DNA of 60,809 nucleotides from a bacterium (GCA_028713675.1 JAQTNV010000018.1:1-60809); one strand, 5' to 3'. Positions 34,507 through 42,743 are shown, numbered from the stretch's first letter. Numbers and translations: made by a program. The notes: generated from the letters alone by a model not told the origin.

Positions 34507-35541
34507 ATGCAGGATAAGGTTGCCATCATCGGCGCCGGGGCGTGGGGAACGGCGCTTGCCAAGGTTCTCGCCGAAAAAGGGGAAAAAGTCACCCTCTGGG
34601 TCCGGGAGCCGGACCTCGCGGAGAGGGTTACCACCAGGCACGAGAACGATATTTTCCTCCCTGGAGTAAAATTGCCGAAAAAAATCCAGGCCACCCCGGA
34701 TGTCGCCGAGGCGATCTCCGGGGCTGATTTCCTGGTCTTCGTGGTTCCCTCCCGTTTTCTTCGTCAAGTGGTCAACACCGCTTCCAAAAAGATCAATAAC
34801 AAGGTGATCGCGGTCAGCTGCGCCAAAGGACTCGAGGAAAAGAACCTCTCGGCGCCCGCGGAGATCCTGCATCAGTCCTTCCAGGCCCGCGGGATCACTG
34901 TCCCGATCGTGGTTCTCTCCGGGCCCAGCTTCGCCCGGGAGGTGGCCCAGGGGGTCCCCACCGCCATGGTTTCGGCCTCCAATGACCGGAAGGCGGCCGA
35001 AAAGGTGCAAAAACTTTTTTCCAACCCCCTTTTCCGGGTCTACACCAACCCCGACCCGATCGGGGTGGAAATCTCCGGGGTCCTGAAAAACGTGATGGCC
35101 ATCGCGGTGGGAATTTCCGACGGCCTCCAGCTCGGCCTGAACACCCGGGCGGCCCTGATCACCCGCGGACTCGCCGAGATGACCCGGCTCGGGGTCAAGC
35201 TCGGGGCCAATCCCCTCACCTTTTCCGGGCTGGCCGGGATGGGGGACCTGGTTTTGACCTGCACCGGCGACTTGAGCCGCAACCGCCAGGTCGGGCTGGC
35301 CCTGGCCCAGGGGAAAAAACTTGATGAGATCCTCAAGGGGATGAAAGCCGTGGCCGAAGGGGTAAGCTCGGTCAAGGCGGTCCGGAAGCTCGCCCGCCGG
35401 GCGAGGGTGGAAATGCCGATCGTGGAAGAGGTTTTCTCGGTCCTCTACCGCAACAAAGAACCCATCCAGGCCGCCAACGACCTGATGGCCCGCCGGTTGA
35501 AGTACGAGCACGAATCCATCGGCTGGGGCTGGCCGGAATAA
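34507..35541 (+). CDS. gpsA: NAD(P)-dependent glycerol-3-phosphate dehydrogenase
   Basis: The N-terminus carries the dinucleotide-binding loop IIGAGAWGTALAKVLAEKG; further motifs are VLSGPSFAREVAQG, the lysine-bearing EISGVLKNVMAIAVGISDGL and the GLAGMGDLVLTCTG region, all conserved in GpsA. It reduces dihydroxyacetone phosphate to sn-glycerol 3-phosphate, the backbone for phospholipids, in the cytoplasm. The ATG at 34507 is taken as start; the TTG at 34471 would add 12 residues ahead of the usual beta strand. Length (344 residues) is normal. A GCATAGR heptamer array begins right after the stop. Confidence 0.95.
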   Translation: MQDKVAIIGAGAWGTALAKVLAEKGEKVTLWVREPDLAERVTTRHENDIFLPGVKLPKKIQATPDVAEAISGADFLVFVVPSRFLRQVVNTASKKINNKVIAVSCAKGLEEKNLSAPAEILHQSFQARGITVPIVVLSGPSFAREVAQGVPTAMVSASNDRKAAEKVQKLFSNPLFRVYTNPDPIGVEISGVLKNVMAIAVGISDGLQLGLNTRAALITRGLAEMTRLGVKLGANPLTFSGLAGMGDLVLTCTGDLSRNRQVGLALAQGKKLDEILKGMKAVAEGVSSVKAVRKLARRARVEMPIVEEVFSVLYRNKEPIQAANDLMARRLKYEHESIGWGWPE

Positions 35542-35552
35542 GCAAGTAGCAT

Positions 35553-35600
35553 AGGGCATAGAGCATAGAGCATAGGGCAAAGAGCAGAGAGCCTAAGAGT
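35553..35600. repeat. Heptanucleotide array (GCATAGR)
   Basis: GCATAGG, GCATAGA, GCATAGA, GCATAGG, GCAAAGA, GCAGAGA, GCCTAAG in 7-base phase after the gpsA stop, grading into AAGCCTA-type units. Confidence 0.85.
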
Positions 35601-35780
35601 TAAGAAGCCTAAAAGTAAAGAGAAAAGTTGAAAAAACCAAAGGTAAAGAACAGAACGTTAACAACTACAAAAACAAACGTCATAAACCACAAGCAAGATT
35701 TAGACCTGATAAAAGCTTTTAACCGACAGACCTAACCGAGACGAGCCGCGCAACCCCACAACGATTCACAATAATTCGCA

Positions 35781-36161
35781 ATGTCCAGATTCAAATTAAT
35801 CATCGTCGCGATCGTTGCCAGTTTTATCCTTTTCAGCTCCACACTTTTTATCAAGGCTTACCTGTCGGTCCCGGATGACTGGATCCGATTCATTCTGGTT
35901 TGCTTCATTTATCTTCTGACCACGTTTTACGGGGCGATCACCTCGCCCACTTTTCTGGCGAACCGGGGCAATTTCTTCCCCTACGCGCTTCTGGAAATCA
36001 TCGTCCTGGTTCCGATCCTGGCCTTCTCCGCGGCTTTTTACTTCAAGGTCCTTCCCCCGACGGAAAATTTCCTGCCCTACACCATCGCCGGGGTCTTTGC
36101 CGCGACCTTATTCCTGATGCTTTTTGAGTATATCTTGAAGCTCTGGTCGAATAGACAATAG
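35781..36161 (+). CDS. Small four-helix membrane protein
   Basis: The 126-residue product has four hydrophobic helices (about residues 5-27, 37-57, 68-90 and 98-118) with little loop between them. No family was recognised. No clear ribosome-binding site precedes the ATG. The gene lies 27 bases before the flavin-type gene 36189-36683 on the same strand and may share its transcript. Coding is supported by open frame, codon pattern and membrane topology only. Confidence 0.6.
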   Translation: MSRFKLIIVAIVASFILFSSTLFIKAYLSVPDDWIRFILVCFIYLLTTFYGAITSPTFLANRGNFFPYALLEIIVLVPILAFSAAFYFKVLPPTENFLPYTIAGVFAATLFLMLFEYILKLWSNRQ

Positions 36162-36188
36162 TAATTCCGCCCGGAGAAGCGGGAAATC

Positions 36189-36683
36189 ATGGAGATCGGC
36201 GAGCACTGGGAAGAAATCAGGAAGTTATTTGAAAAATCCATGGGCAACTATGCCTTCGCCACGATAAATGAAGATGGATCTCCGCATGTAAGCCCGATCG
36301 GGTCTCTGTTCCTCCGGGCTGATCAAACCGGGTTTTATTTTGAGGAATACTCCCGGATCCTTAACAAAAATCTGAACCGCGACAACCGGATCTGCGTCCT
36401 GGCAGTGGACTTCAGGAAGTCTTTCTGGGCCCGATCTTTCATCCGGGGCAGATACATCGCCCCGCCGGCGGTAAGAATAATCGGAACGGTGGGGGAAAGA
36501 CGGAAAGCCACCCCGGAAGAAATCAAAATGTTTCGTGGGATACGGTGGGTCAGGCTTTTCCGCTGGCTCGGGCTGAAAGGCTATAAGGCGGGATGGAAAC
36601 CTTTAAGCCACGTCCGCGACGTGAAGTTCAGTTCTTTTGAACCGATCCACGCCGGAATCATGACCAGCCATAACTGGAAATAA
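36189..36683 (+). CDS. Pyridoxamine-5'-phosphate-oxidase-like flavin-binding protein
   Basis: A 164-residue FMN-binding split-barrel protein: NYAFATINEDGSPHVSPIGS is the typical first beta pair, YFEEYSRILNKNLNRDNRIC the cofactor-side helix, and VRIIGTVGERRKATPEEI the following strand and helix. It is close to the general pyridoxamine oxidase-like superfamily, whose members bind FMN, F420 or heme; the cofactor cannot be named. A CGGAG stretch precedes the ATG. The C-terminus PIHAGIMTSHNWK is unusual in carrying two histidines and may bind the cofactor or a metal. Confidence 0.78.
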   Translation: MEIGEHWEEIRKLFEKSMGNYAFATINEDGSPHVSPIGSLFLRADQTGFYFEEYSRILNKNLNRDNRICVLAVDFRKSFWARSFIRGRYIAPPAVRIIGTVGERRKATPEEIKMFRGIRWVRLFRWLGLKGYKAGWKPLSHVRDVKFSSFEPIHAGIMTSHNWK

Positions 36684-37152
36684 TTTACAGAAGACGGGGA
36701 GAAGAGTCTCGTCTCCCTTGTAATATTTGTCATTGCAAGCGCTAGCGAAGCAATCTCTCTTTTTGTTAGCCTTTTTTTCTTTTTTGGGGGGAGGTTTCGC
36801 TCCCAAATTAGGTTTTGGGTGTTAAGTCATAGGTGATAGGTTTAAACCCAATACCATCACCCTCCCCTTCATCCCCTCCCCTCAAGGGAGGGGAAAATAT
36901 TGTCGCTACTTTCTTTTTATAAGTTTTTAGCGCTTTGCCCTATGCCCTATGCCCTTTGCTCCCTGCGATTTTTCCCCCCGGGCTTCTGAAAAATAAAAAA
37001 AACGCAGACCGTAGCCTGCGTCTGATCTCTATTAATTTAACTTCTTGCGTTTAGCCCTATGCTCTATGCTCTTTGCCTTTACCCCTTACGCCTCACACCT
37101 CACGGCTTTATTACTGCTTACTTTCTTCTCCCTACTTTTGCGGCGGTCGTCC
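36684..37152. other. Gap with dispersed repeats and a terminator
   Basis: GGTGATA-, CCCTATG- and CTATGCT-type heptamers and dispersed GC-rich scraps. The terminator for the methyltransferase gene is at 36994. No gene. Confidence 0.6.
36994..37021 (-). terminator. Intrinsic terminator of the methyltransferase gene
   Basis: On the minus strand ACGCAG...CTGCGT with an 8-base loop is followed by an uninterrupted T8 run. It lies 130 bases past the stop; heptamers occupy the space between. Confidence 0.7.
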
Positions 37153-38502
37153 TTACTTCTGGCTGTATTTCCCGTTCTTCTTGGTGTACTCAATCATGGC
37201 CCGGAGGTTTTCGGGCTTGGCCTCGTCCAGCGCCGTGCCGTTGGCCATGATGAACCCCCCGCCCTTCCCCACCTTATCGATCAGGACCTGGCAGTACTCC
37301 TCCACCTTCCTGGGCTCGGCCGAGATCATGAGCGAGGAAGGAACGTTTCCGATCATGCAGACCCGGTCGCCGATGACCTCCTTGGCCTTGACCATGTCCG
37401 TCTGGTCGAAGAACCAGGCGGTCTTTCCCGCGGGCAGTTCGGCGAGGTACTGGAGCCTCCGGTTATAGCTTCCCTCGGCGAAAGGCATGGGAATGCATCC
37501 CTCCTCGATCAGGCCGAGGATGACCTTCTTCAGGGTGGGCCAGTAGAACTTCTGGAACTGGGCATCGGACATGAAGTTGTCCGCCCCCTTGTGCAGCGGC
37601 AGTGTAATCATAGGATTGCCGGTGGCGTTGGCGCCCTTCACGCCCCGCCTGATCATGATCGGGACCAGCCGTTCCACCGCCTGGAGGATCTTCTCCGGGC
37701 GGCGGTACATGTCCATCATGACCGCCTGGGTGCCGCGCAGGGTGTCGCCCAGGACGTCGAAGGGAGCCCCCGACATCCCGCCCGCCCCGCTCACGAAGCC
37801 CCGGTTCCTGACCTCTACCTCGAAGCTTAAAAGCTCCATCAGCCAGGCCATGGCTTCCTTCCCCGCCACGATCAGGGTCTCCAGGGTTTCCTGGACTTCC
37901 GGCATCCCTAGGTAGATAAGATTCTGGGCCAGGCTGGTGATCTCGATGATTTCGGAAAAGGGCCTGAGCTTCTGGAATCCGGCGAACCCGCCGATGATCC
38001 GGGGCAGGTAGATGCGCAGGAAAAAATCCGAAGGGTCGTTGATGAGGTCGTCGTATTCCTCGGCCTTCATGTACTCCCCCTCCACGCACTGGTAGGGGGC
38101 CCGCTCGGAAACCCCCCGCCCGGGCCAGCGGTACATCTTGTACTGGATGATATCGAGAAGCTTGCCGGAGATGGCCAGGAAGGGGCCGGCGTAGGCGTCC
38201 GGCTCGTATTCATAAACGTATTTTCTCCAGGCCTCCATCGTCTTCCCGTAATCGTACATCGCGTCCTTGTAGGTAATCCCGGCGAGATGCGCGGGCAGGA
38301 AGGTGAGCAGGGGGTAAACCGGGATCCGGTCCGGCTTCTTTTTGAGCTGGATGGCGTCGATCAGCCGGTTGACCCGGCCCTGGTAGTTCGCCTGGGCTTC
38401 CGGGCTCTCAAAATTCGCGTTTTTCGGATTGAGAAAGTTCCGGAGCCGGGACTCCAGCCTTTCCTCCGCCGTCATCTTCTGCCACGGTTTTTGTTCGCTC
38501 AT
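37153..38502 (-). CDS. Uroporphyrinogen-decarboxylase-like corrinoid methyltransferase
   Basis: A GAGG site precedes the ATG at 38502; the frame before it reads through a repeat. The 449-residue protein has the (beta/alpha)8 plan of the UroD/MtaA/CmuA family: RIPVYPLLTFLPAHLAGI, a middle NGTAL-type barrel end and KEVIGDRVCMIGNVPSS, the usual strand before the last helices. Zinc-dependent MtaA-type enzymes carry His-X-Cys in the strand that here reads IPMPFAEGSYNRRLQYL; the His-X-Cys pair is absent and a Glu-Gly stands in its place. It lies just downstream of a corrinoid protein gene on the same strand, so methyl transfer to or from that corrinoid is likely. The methyl donor is unknown. Confidence 0.85.
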   Translation of the reverse strand: MSEQKPWQKMTAEERLESRLRNFLNPKNANFESPEAQANYQGRVNRLIDAIQLKKKPDRIPVYPLLTFLPAHLAGITYKDAMYDYGKTMEAWRKYVYEYEPDAYAGPFLAISGKLLDIIQYKMYRWPGRGVSERAPYQCVEGEYMKAEEYDDLINDPSDFFLRIYLPRIIGGFAGFQKLRPFSEIIEITSLAQNLIYLGMPEVQETLETLIVAGKEAMAWLMELLSFEVEVRNRGFVSGAGGMSGAPFDVLGDTLRGTQAVMMDMYRRPEKILQAVERLVPIMIRRGVKGANATGNPMITLPLHKGADNFMSDAQFQKFYWPTLKKVILGLIEEGCIPMPFAEGSYNRRLQYLAELPAGKTAWFFDQTDMVKAKEVIGDRVCMIGNVPSSLMISAEPRKVEEYCQVLIDKVGKGGGFIMANGTALDEAKPENLRAMIEYTKKNGKYSQK

Positions 38503-38547
38503 TTGATCCTCAAGTCTATTTGGCTGATTCTGTTCTTCCCTGTAATC

Positions 38548-38618
38548 GGTCCGCACGGGGTGCGGACCCTACAATCAAAAAAATCTGGGGTTCCGTAGGG
38601 CCCGTTTCCCAAACGGGC
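38548..38618. repeat. REP-like pair in CTAC...GTAG orientation
   Basis: Second copy of the arrangement at 17411-17482: palindrome with CCTAC end, AT-rich spacer, GTAG with palindrome GGCCCGTTT/AAACGGGC. It lies between the corrinoid and methyltransferase genes. Confidence 0.8.
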
Positions 38619-38674
38619 CGAAAGCTCGAAATCCAATAAAACCTATCTCCTATCTCCCATCTTCTATCTGCCGT

Positions 38675-39301
38675 TTACCTAAGAAACTGCTTCGCCAGCT
38701 TGACCGCCTCGATGGCATCCTTCCCGAAAGCATCGGCCCCGGTATATTTCCGGATCTCCTCGTCGATCTGGCCGCCGCCGATCATGATCTTGACCTTGTC
38801 CCGGAGACCGGCGGCCTCGATGGCCTTGATTGTCTCCTTCATCGCGTCGAAAGCCAGGGTCAGAAACCCGGAGAGGCCCACGATGGGCGCCCCGGTTTCC
38901 TTGATTTTGTCCACGAAAGCCTGGGCAGGGATATCGATGCCCAGGTCATGGACCTCGAAACCGTTGATGTCGAGCATGAAGACCACGATGTCTTTGCCGA
39001 TATCGTGGATGTCCCCGGCCACCGTGCCGAAGACCACCTTGCCGATCCGCTTCATCTCGTGTCCGCCCTTGAGCTTCGGCTCCACGATCTTGACCACCTG
39101 GCGGAGAATCTCCCCGGAATAGACGAGATCCGGGATGAAATACTCGTTGGCGGCGAAGCGCTTGCCCACGATTTCCAGGCCGCCCCGGGCCGCGGCGAGA
39201 ATATCCAGGGGGTTTCCGCCCGCGCTCAGGCGCTTTTCCACAAGCTCCAGGGCCTCGGTTTCCTTCAGATCGGCAATCAGATTGGTTAATTCATCAGCCA
39301 T
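38675..39301 (-). CDS. Corrinoid (cobalamin)-binding methyl-carrier protein
   Basis: A helical cap domain (residues 1-85) is followed by a B12-binding Rossmann domain with GDIHDIGKDI (His99 is the expected cobalt ligand of DxHxxG), then PIVGLSGFLTLAF and KIMIGGGQIDEE, matching the SxL and GG motifs. The length of 208 residues is that of MtaC/MtbC-type carriers. AGAGG precedes the ATG. It shuttles methyl groups between two methyltransferases; the UroD-like gene directly downstream is one obvious partner. The substrate-specific first methyltransferase is not in the window. Confidence 0.93.
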   Translation of the reverse strand: MADELTNLIADLKETEALELVEKRLSAGGNPLDILAAARGGLEIVGKRFAANEYFIPDLVYSGEILRQVVKIVEPKLKGGHEMKRIGKVVFGTVAGDIHDIGKDIVVFMLDINGFEVHDLGIDIPAQAFVDKIKETGAPIVGLSGFLTLAFDAMKETIKAIEAAGLRDKVKIMIGGGQIDEEIRKYTGADAFGKDAIEAVKLAKQFLR

Positions 39302-39370
39302 GATATTCCTCTGCTTTCAGGTTTAAAATCCTTACGGTAATCCTTTTTTCTGGGTCTTAAGAAATTTATT

Positions 39371-39424
39371 GTAGTTTGCCGATTCATCGGCATTATAAAA
39401 TCGCCCGATAAATCGGGCAACTAC
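39371..39424. repeat. REP-like double hairpin GTAG...CTAC
   Basis: GTAG, stem GCCGAT/ATCGGC, AT-rich spacer, stem GCCCGAT/ATCGGGC, CTAC. Same architecture as 14071-14131 with different stems. Confidence 0.8.
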
Positions 39425-39445
39425 AAGCTCTATGCTCTTTGCTTG

Positions 39446-39501
39446 CGCAGGCTTCCCTCGACCACAATGCCTCGGGATCTGATCGAAAAGCCTGCGGCTA
39501 C
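39446..39501 (+). repeat. Dispersed element with inserted loop
   Basis: GCGCAGGCTT, about 33 bases including CTCGGGATCTGATCGA, then AAGCCTGCGGCTACC. Ends form the same stem as short hairpins elsewhere (52463, 47960). A CCTATGC-type heptamer array follows to 39545. Confidence 0.8.
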
Positions 39502-39549
39502 CTCTTTGCGCCTTGCCCTATGCCCTATGCTCTATGCCCTTTGCTTTTT

Positions 39550-40920
39550 TCAGCGCTTCATGGTCAGCGCCGCGAGCAACCGGACACCCTTGGCGATCTC
39601 GGTGGCCGTGGGGATGCCCTTGCTCTCGAGCTCGGCGGTCAGCCGGGTCTCGACCGTGGCGTCGCCCAACATCCAGAGCACCAGGGGCTTATTGTATTTT
39701 TTGATCAGGGCGCCGATGAAATCCAGGTCGAAAAGATGCTCGTTCGTGACCGAGGCGAACAGGTGCGCGTAGACCGCGTCCACGCCGGGATCAGCCATTG
39801 CGGCTTCCAGTGAGGTATTGACCGGGGGGATGGGCCCTAATTTCTCGATCGCGGGGTAAAGGTCCACCGGGTTTTCCGGGTCCATCCATTCCGGGAACAC
39901 CGTCTTGATCTTCTTCATGGTCTCGGGCGAAAACTTGGCCAGCTCCATTCCGTAGTCCTTGATATCGTCGGCGGTCACCACCCCGGCCCCGCCGGAGAAA
40001 GTGACCACGGCGATGCGGGCCTTCTTCACCGGCTTCATCCGTTGCACTCCCAGGCAGCGGGAAACATCCAGGAGCTCGTGCATGCCTTTCGCCCGGATAA
40101 TCCCGGCCTGCCGAAAGGCCGCGTCGAGCACCCGGTCATCCTGGGCCATGCTCGCGGTATGGGAAGACGCCGCCTTGGAACCGTACTCGGTCCTCCCGCT
40201 CTTGAGGACCACGATCGGTTTCCGGGTGGACTTGGCCAGCTCGCAGAACCGGCGGCCCCGGGGGAGCGATTCGAGATACATGGAGATTACCTCGGTATCG
40301 GGGTCCTGGATGAAATATTCGAGGAGGTCCACCTCGTCCACGTCCATCTTGTTCCCGACCGAGCAGATTTTGGAAAGTCCGAAGGGAGTGCGGGAGAGCA
40401 CATGCAGGAGAAATCCGGCCGAGAGCATCCCGCTCTGCACTACCATGGAAACCCCGCCCTTGGTGAAACGCCCTTCCCAGGTCCCGGGGATCATGAAGGA
40501 CATCATCTTCGACTGGGTCACGTTGATCGGGCCCATGCAGTTAGGCCCCCAGATCCTGATCCCGTTTTTCTTCGCGATCTCCAGGCATTGCCGGGTGAGC
40601 TCGCGGCCGCGCTCGCCGACCTCGGCGAATCCGGCCGACTCGATCACTACCCGCTTGACCCCTTTCTTCGCGCACTGTTCGAGGGCCTCGGGCACCGATG
40701 CCGCCGGGATGAAGATGATAGCCACGTCGATCGGGACGGGAATCTCCAGCAGGTTCGGGTAGCACTTCAGATCCAGGATTTCGCTTTCCTTCGGGTTGAT
40801 CGGGTAAAAATTATCCCCGAAGGAACCCTTCAGGTTCTTGGCCAGGTGGTTGCCCGGCCGGAAGGAGTTGGTTGAGGCCCCGAATTCAGCTACGGTCTTG
40901 GGTTCAAAAAATAGTCTCAT
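39550..40920 (-). CDS. ADP-forming acyl-CoA synthetase, alpha-type subunit
   Basis: The domain order is a CoA-binding Rossmann domain (FFEPKTVAEFGASTNSFRPG), a succinyl-CoA-ligase-like domain with GPNCMGPINV, and a third flavodoxin-like domain. SSHTASMAQD near His254 fits the phosphorylated active-site histidine of ADP-forming acetyl-CoA synthetases. The 456-residue product lacks the ATP-grasp beta part, and no beta-subunit gene is adjacent; it must pair with one elsewhere or act in another way. Such enzymes make ATP from acyl-CoA in anaerobes. GAGG lies four bases before the ATG. It is on the same strand as, and upstream of, the corrinoid and methyltransferase genes, with 248 bases between. 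Confidence 0.87.
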   Translation of the reverse strand: MRLFFEPKTVAEFGASTNSFRPGNHLAKNLKGSFGDNFYPINPKESEILDLKCYPNLLEIPVPIDVAIIFIPAASVPEALEQCAKKGVKRVVIESAGFAEVGERGRELTRQCLEIAKKNGIRIWGPNCMGPINVTQSKMMSFMIPGTWEGRFTKGGVSMVVQSGMLSAGFLLHVLSRTPFGLSKICSVGNKMDVDEVDLLEYFIQDPDTEVISMYLESLPRGRRFCELAKSTRKPIVVLKSGRTEYGSKAASSHTASMAQDDRVLDAAFRQAGIIRAKGMHELLDVSRCLGVQRMKPVKKARIAVVTFSGGAGVVTADDIKDYGMELAKFSPETMKKIKTVFPEWMDPENPVDLYPAIEKLGPIPPVNTSLEAAMADPGVDAVYAHLFASVTNEHLFDLDFIGALIKKYNKPLVLWMLGDATVETRLTAELESKGIPTATEIAKGVRLLAALTMKR

Positions 40921-41307
40921 TTTTCCTCGTGGTTGATTTGGTCCTTCTTTGGGTCATGGGTTATGGGTTATGGGTGTTGGGTTAATACCTAAGAACTATC
41001 ACCTTTCTTAGCTGCTTACTGCTTACTGCCTACTGCTTACTCCTTACTAGCTTGTGCCTTGTGCTCTGGTGCTCTGGCCCGTCCTCCGTAGCCCATGTCC
41101 TCCGAAGCAGTGTTTCTGCGTAGGATGGATTGGCGAAGGAGGATGCTCTTCATTTTGCGGTATTTTTACAGCTTGGTCCGGTTATTTCAAGTTATCTGAC
41201 GGCGGACAGCTGATCGCGGAAGGCAATAAAGATTTTTCGGGCGGTTGTACTTTATTCCTTACAAATGAATACGAAATAAACTAAGCCAAAAACCCCGGCT
41301 TCGGTGA
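40921..41307. other. Non-coding gap with heptamer arrays
   Basis: GGTTATG-type (about 40955-40985) and CTTACTG-type (about 41010-41048) heptamers, then a dispersed CCTCCGAAGC...GGCGAAGGAGG unit. A 76-codon frame at 41054 is not supported as a gene. Confidence 0.6.
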
Positions 41308-41907
41308 TCAGCGGTCGGCCGTCGGCGGTCTGTGGTCGTCCTTTTTCGCCCGTGGCTTAAGCAACATGTGGATGATCCAGCCGACCAACCCGACGATTGC
41401 GATCACCAGTAAAATATGGTGCTCGAAATGCTTTATGTCCTTTATTATAAGTTGCGCGATATTACCGAACAGGAAACCGAGGATGCTGATGACGAAGGAC
41501 CAGACCAGCACCACCAGGATATTGAGAGGAATGAAAAGCCGGGCCGGCGTCCGGCTTAAACCGATGGCAAACGGGGTGATCGACCTGGTCCCGTAAAAAA
41601 AGCGGTAGGCCAGGATGACAAGGACCCGATATCTTTCCATCATTTTTTCCACCTTATTGACCCGGGCCTGCCAGGAAGGGCGCTTGGCCAGAATCGCCTG
41701 GCCGTGCCGGCGTCCGAGATAAAAATAAAGCTGGTCCCCGGCAAGCGATCCCGCGAACGCCGCCATGATCACCAGGCTCATATGCAGGTATCCCTGGTGG
41801 GCGGCGAACCCCGCCATGATCAGGATGGTTTCCCCTTCCAGGAACGTTCCGAGCAGAACGAGGATATATCCAACATAATTGTAATTTTCAATCAGCGATT
41901 GCATCAT
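41308..41907 (-). CDS. DedA/SNARE-associated-family membrane protein
   Basis: About six hydrophobic segments and the family patterns VLLGTFLEGETILIMAGFAA, AAFAGSLAGDQLYFYLGRR and AYRFFYGTRSITPFAIGLS identify a DedA protein, a class of inner-membrane half-transporters implicated in lipid scrambling (undecaprenyl phosphate or phospholipids) and proton-gradient homeostasis. The start is taken at the double Met at 41907/41904; the frame runs on to 42015, but those codons are a dRS3-like repeat in translation (SPRKRGS...WIPHQVRND). The repeat therefore abuts the start codon and supplies the 5' leader, with only a weak ribosome-binding site. Confidence 0.88.
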   Translation of the reverse strand: MMQSLIENYNYVGYILVLLGTFLEGETILIMAGFAAHQGYLHMSLVIMAAFAGSLAGDQLYFYLGRRHGQAILAKRPSWQARVNKVEKMMERYRVLVILAYRFFYGTRSITPFAIGLSRTPARLFIPLNILVVLVWSFVISILGFLFGNIAQLIIKDIKHFEHHILLVIAIVGLVGWIIHMLLKPRAKKDDHRPPTADR

Positions 41908-41910
41908 TAT

Positions 41911-42036
41911 TCCGTCATTCCGCACTTGATGCGGAATCCAGTTTCCTCTTCTGGATCCCCGCTTTCGCGGGGATGACAAAAAGAGGTCGGATTCATGCTG
42001 GAGTTTATCCCACACTCTGATGCGGGGCAGGAATGA
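41911..42036. repeat. dRS3-like hairpins forming the dedA leader
   Basis: GTCATTCCGCACTTGATGCG..., an inverted form built on CCCCGCTTTCGCGGGG, and a long form containing CACTCTGATGCGGGG. The first begins only four bases upstream of the DedA start codon. Confidence 0.75.
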
Positions 42037-42062
42037 TGCATATAATAATTAGTCATCATAAG

Positions 42063-42743
42063 TTAAAAATTATACCCGACGTTCAGCCTGTACTCCCCCT
42101 TCCATGCCAAAGGCTTGACATAAAATCCCTGCTGCTGTTGGATCTTCTCGTTATAGCGATTGGCAGCTAAGGGGGCGTCTATAAGTTCGTATACATATAT
42201 GCCACCAAGCCCAACTGCTCCAAAGATAAATATGGGAAAGGGATTAGATCCACAATCATCAGGGTGATCCATGCACGCTAACTGACCTAAACTAGCAACA
42301 ATTCCTATGCCCATAATACCCCAGAACCCTAGCTTTAAAACGGTTAATCCGACCGTCTTTAAACCACTGTCTTTTACATATATATGAGAAGGAATAGGGA
42401 GCAAAATAGCTGAAGCTGGAATAATAAGAAACCGTAATTCGTTGTCGGAACTGTTATTTGAGGTATTAGCCAATAAACCTATTATTACGGGTATTGCGCT
42501 TGCTGTAAGAGCAAACGCTAAATATGGAGATTTGAAATTTTTTGGCTTACTGATGTTGCCAGAAGAAATACTTTCAATATTTTTAGTTATTGATCCGGAA
42601 TACTCTGCGAATCGGACCCTTTCGTTCTGCAAACTGAAAGATTTTTGGTTTTGGAAAAAAGTTCCGTTTAATGAATTTTGAAATCTACTATCAGGCGGGG
42701 CGGAGATGAGGATTAAAATAAGGGAAAAGGTTTTTAAAATCAC
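42063..42743 (-). CDS. AT-rich orphan membrane/envelope protein
   Basis: A GTG start at 42743 is supported by GAGGTG eight bases upstream. The 226-residue product has a hydrophobic N-terminus, two hydrophobic middle stretches (YLAFALTASAIPVIIGLLA; FLIIPASAILLPIP), a loop with two cysteines (ACMDHPDDCGSNP), another membrane-like stretch, and a C-terminus ending YRLNVGYNF, an aromatic end like outer-membrane beta strands. Composition is strikingly AT-rich for this window. It resembles the gene at 15514-16392 in composition and plan (cysteine-and-aspartate loop between hydrophobic segments, aromatic C-terminus), but alignment was not possible here. Unknown function, probably horizontally acquired. 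Confidence 0.65.
   Translation of the reverse strand: MILKTFSLILILISAPPDSRFQNSLNGTFFQNQKSFSLQNERVRFAEYSGSITKNIESISSGNISKPKNFKSPYLAFALTASAIPVIIGLLANTSNNSSDNELRFLIIPASAILLPIPSHIYVKDSGLKTVGLTVLKLGFWGIMGIGIVASLGQLACMDHPDDCGSNPFPIFIFGAVGLGGIYVYELIDAPLAANRYNEKIQQQQGFYVKPLAWKGEYRLNVGYNF

Noticed and set aside
39439..39813. Short frames whose translation starts with MPYALC-like or MLYALC-like strings
   Set aside because: These are translations of the heptanucleotide arrays and recur at unrelated loci; they are not proteins.
41054..41284. 76-codon cysteine-rich frame in the gap before dedA
   Set aside because: It reads through array sequence and a dispersed repeat, has no ribosome-binding site and no coherent domain.
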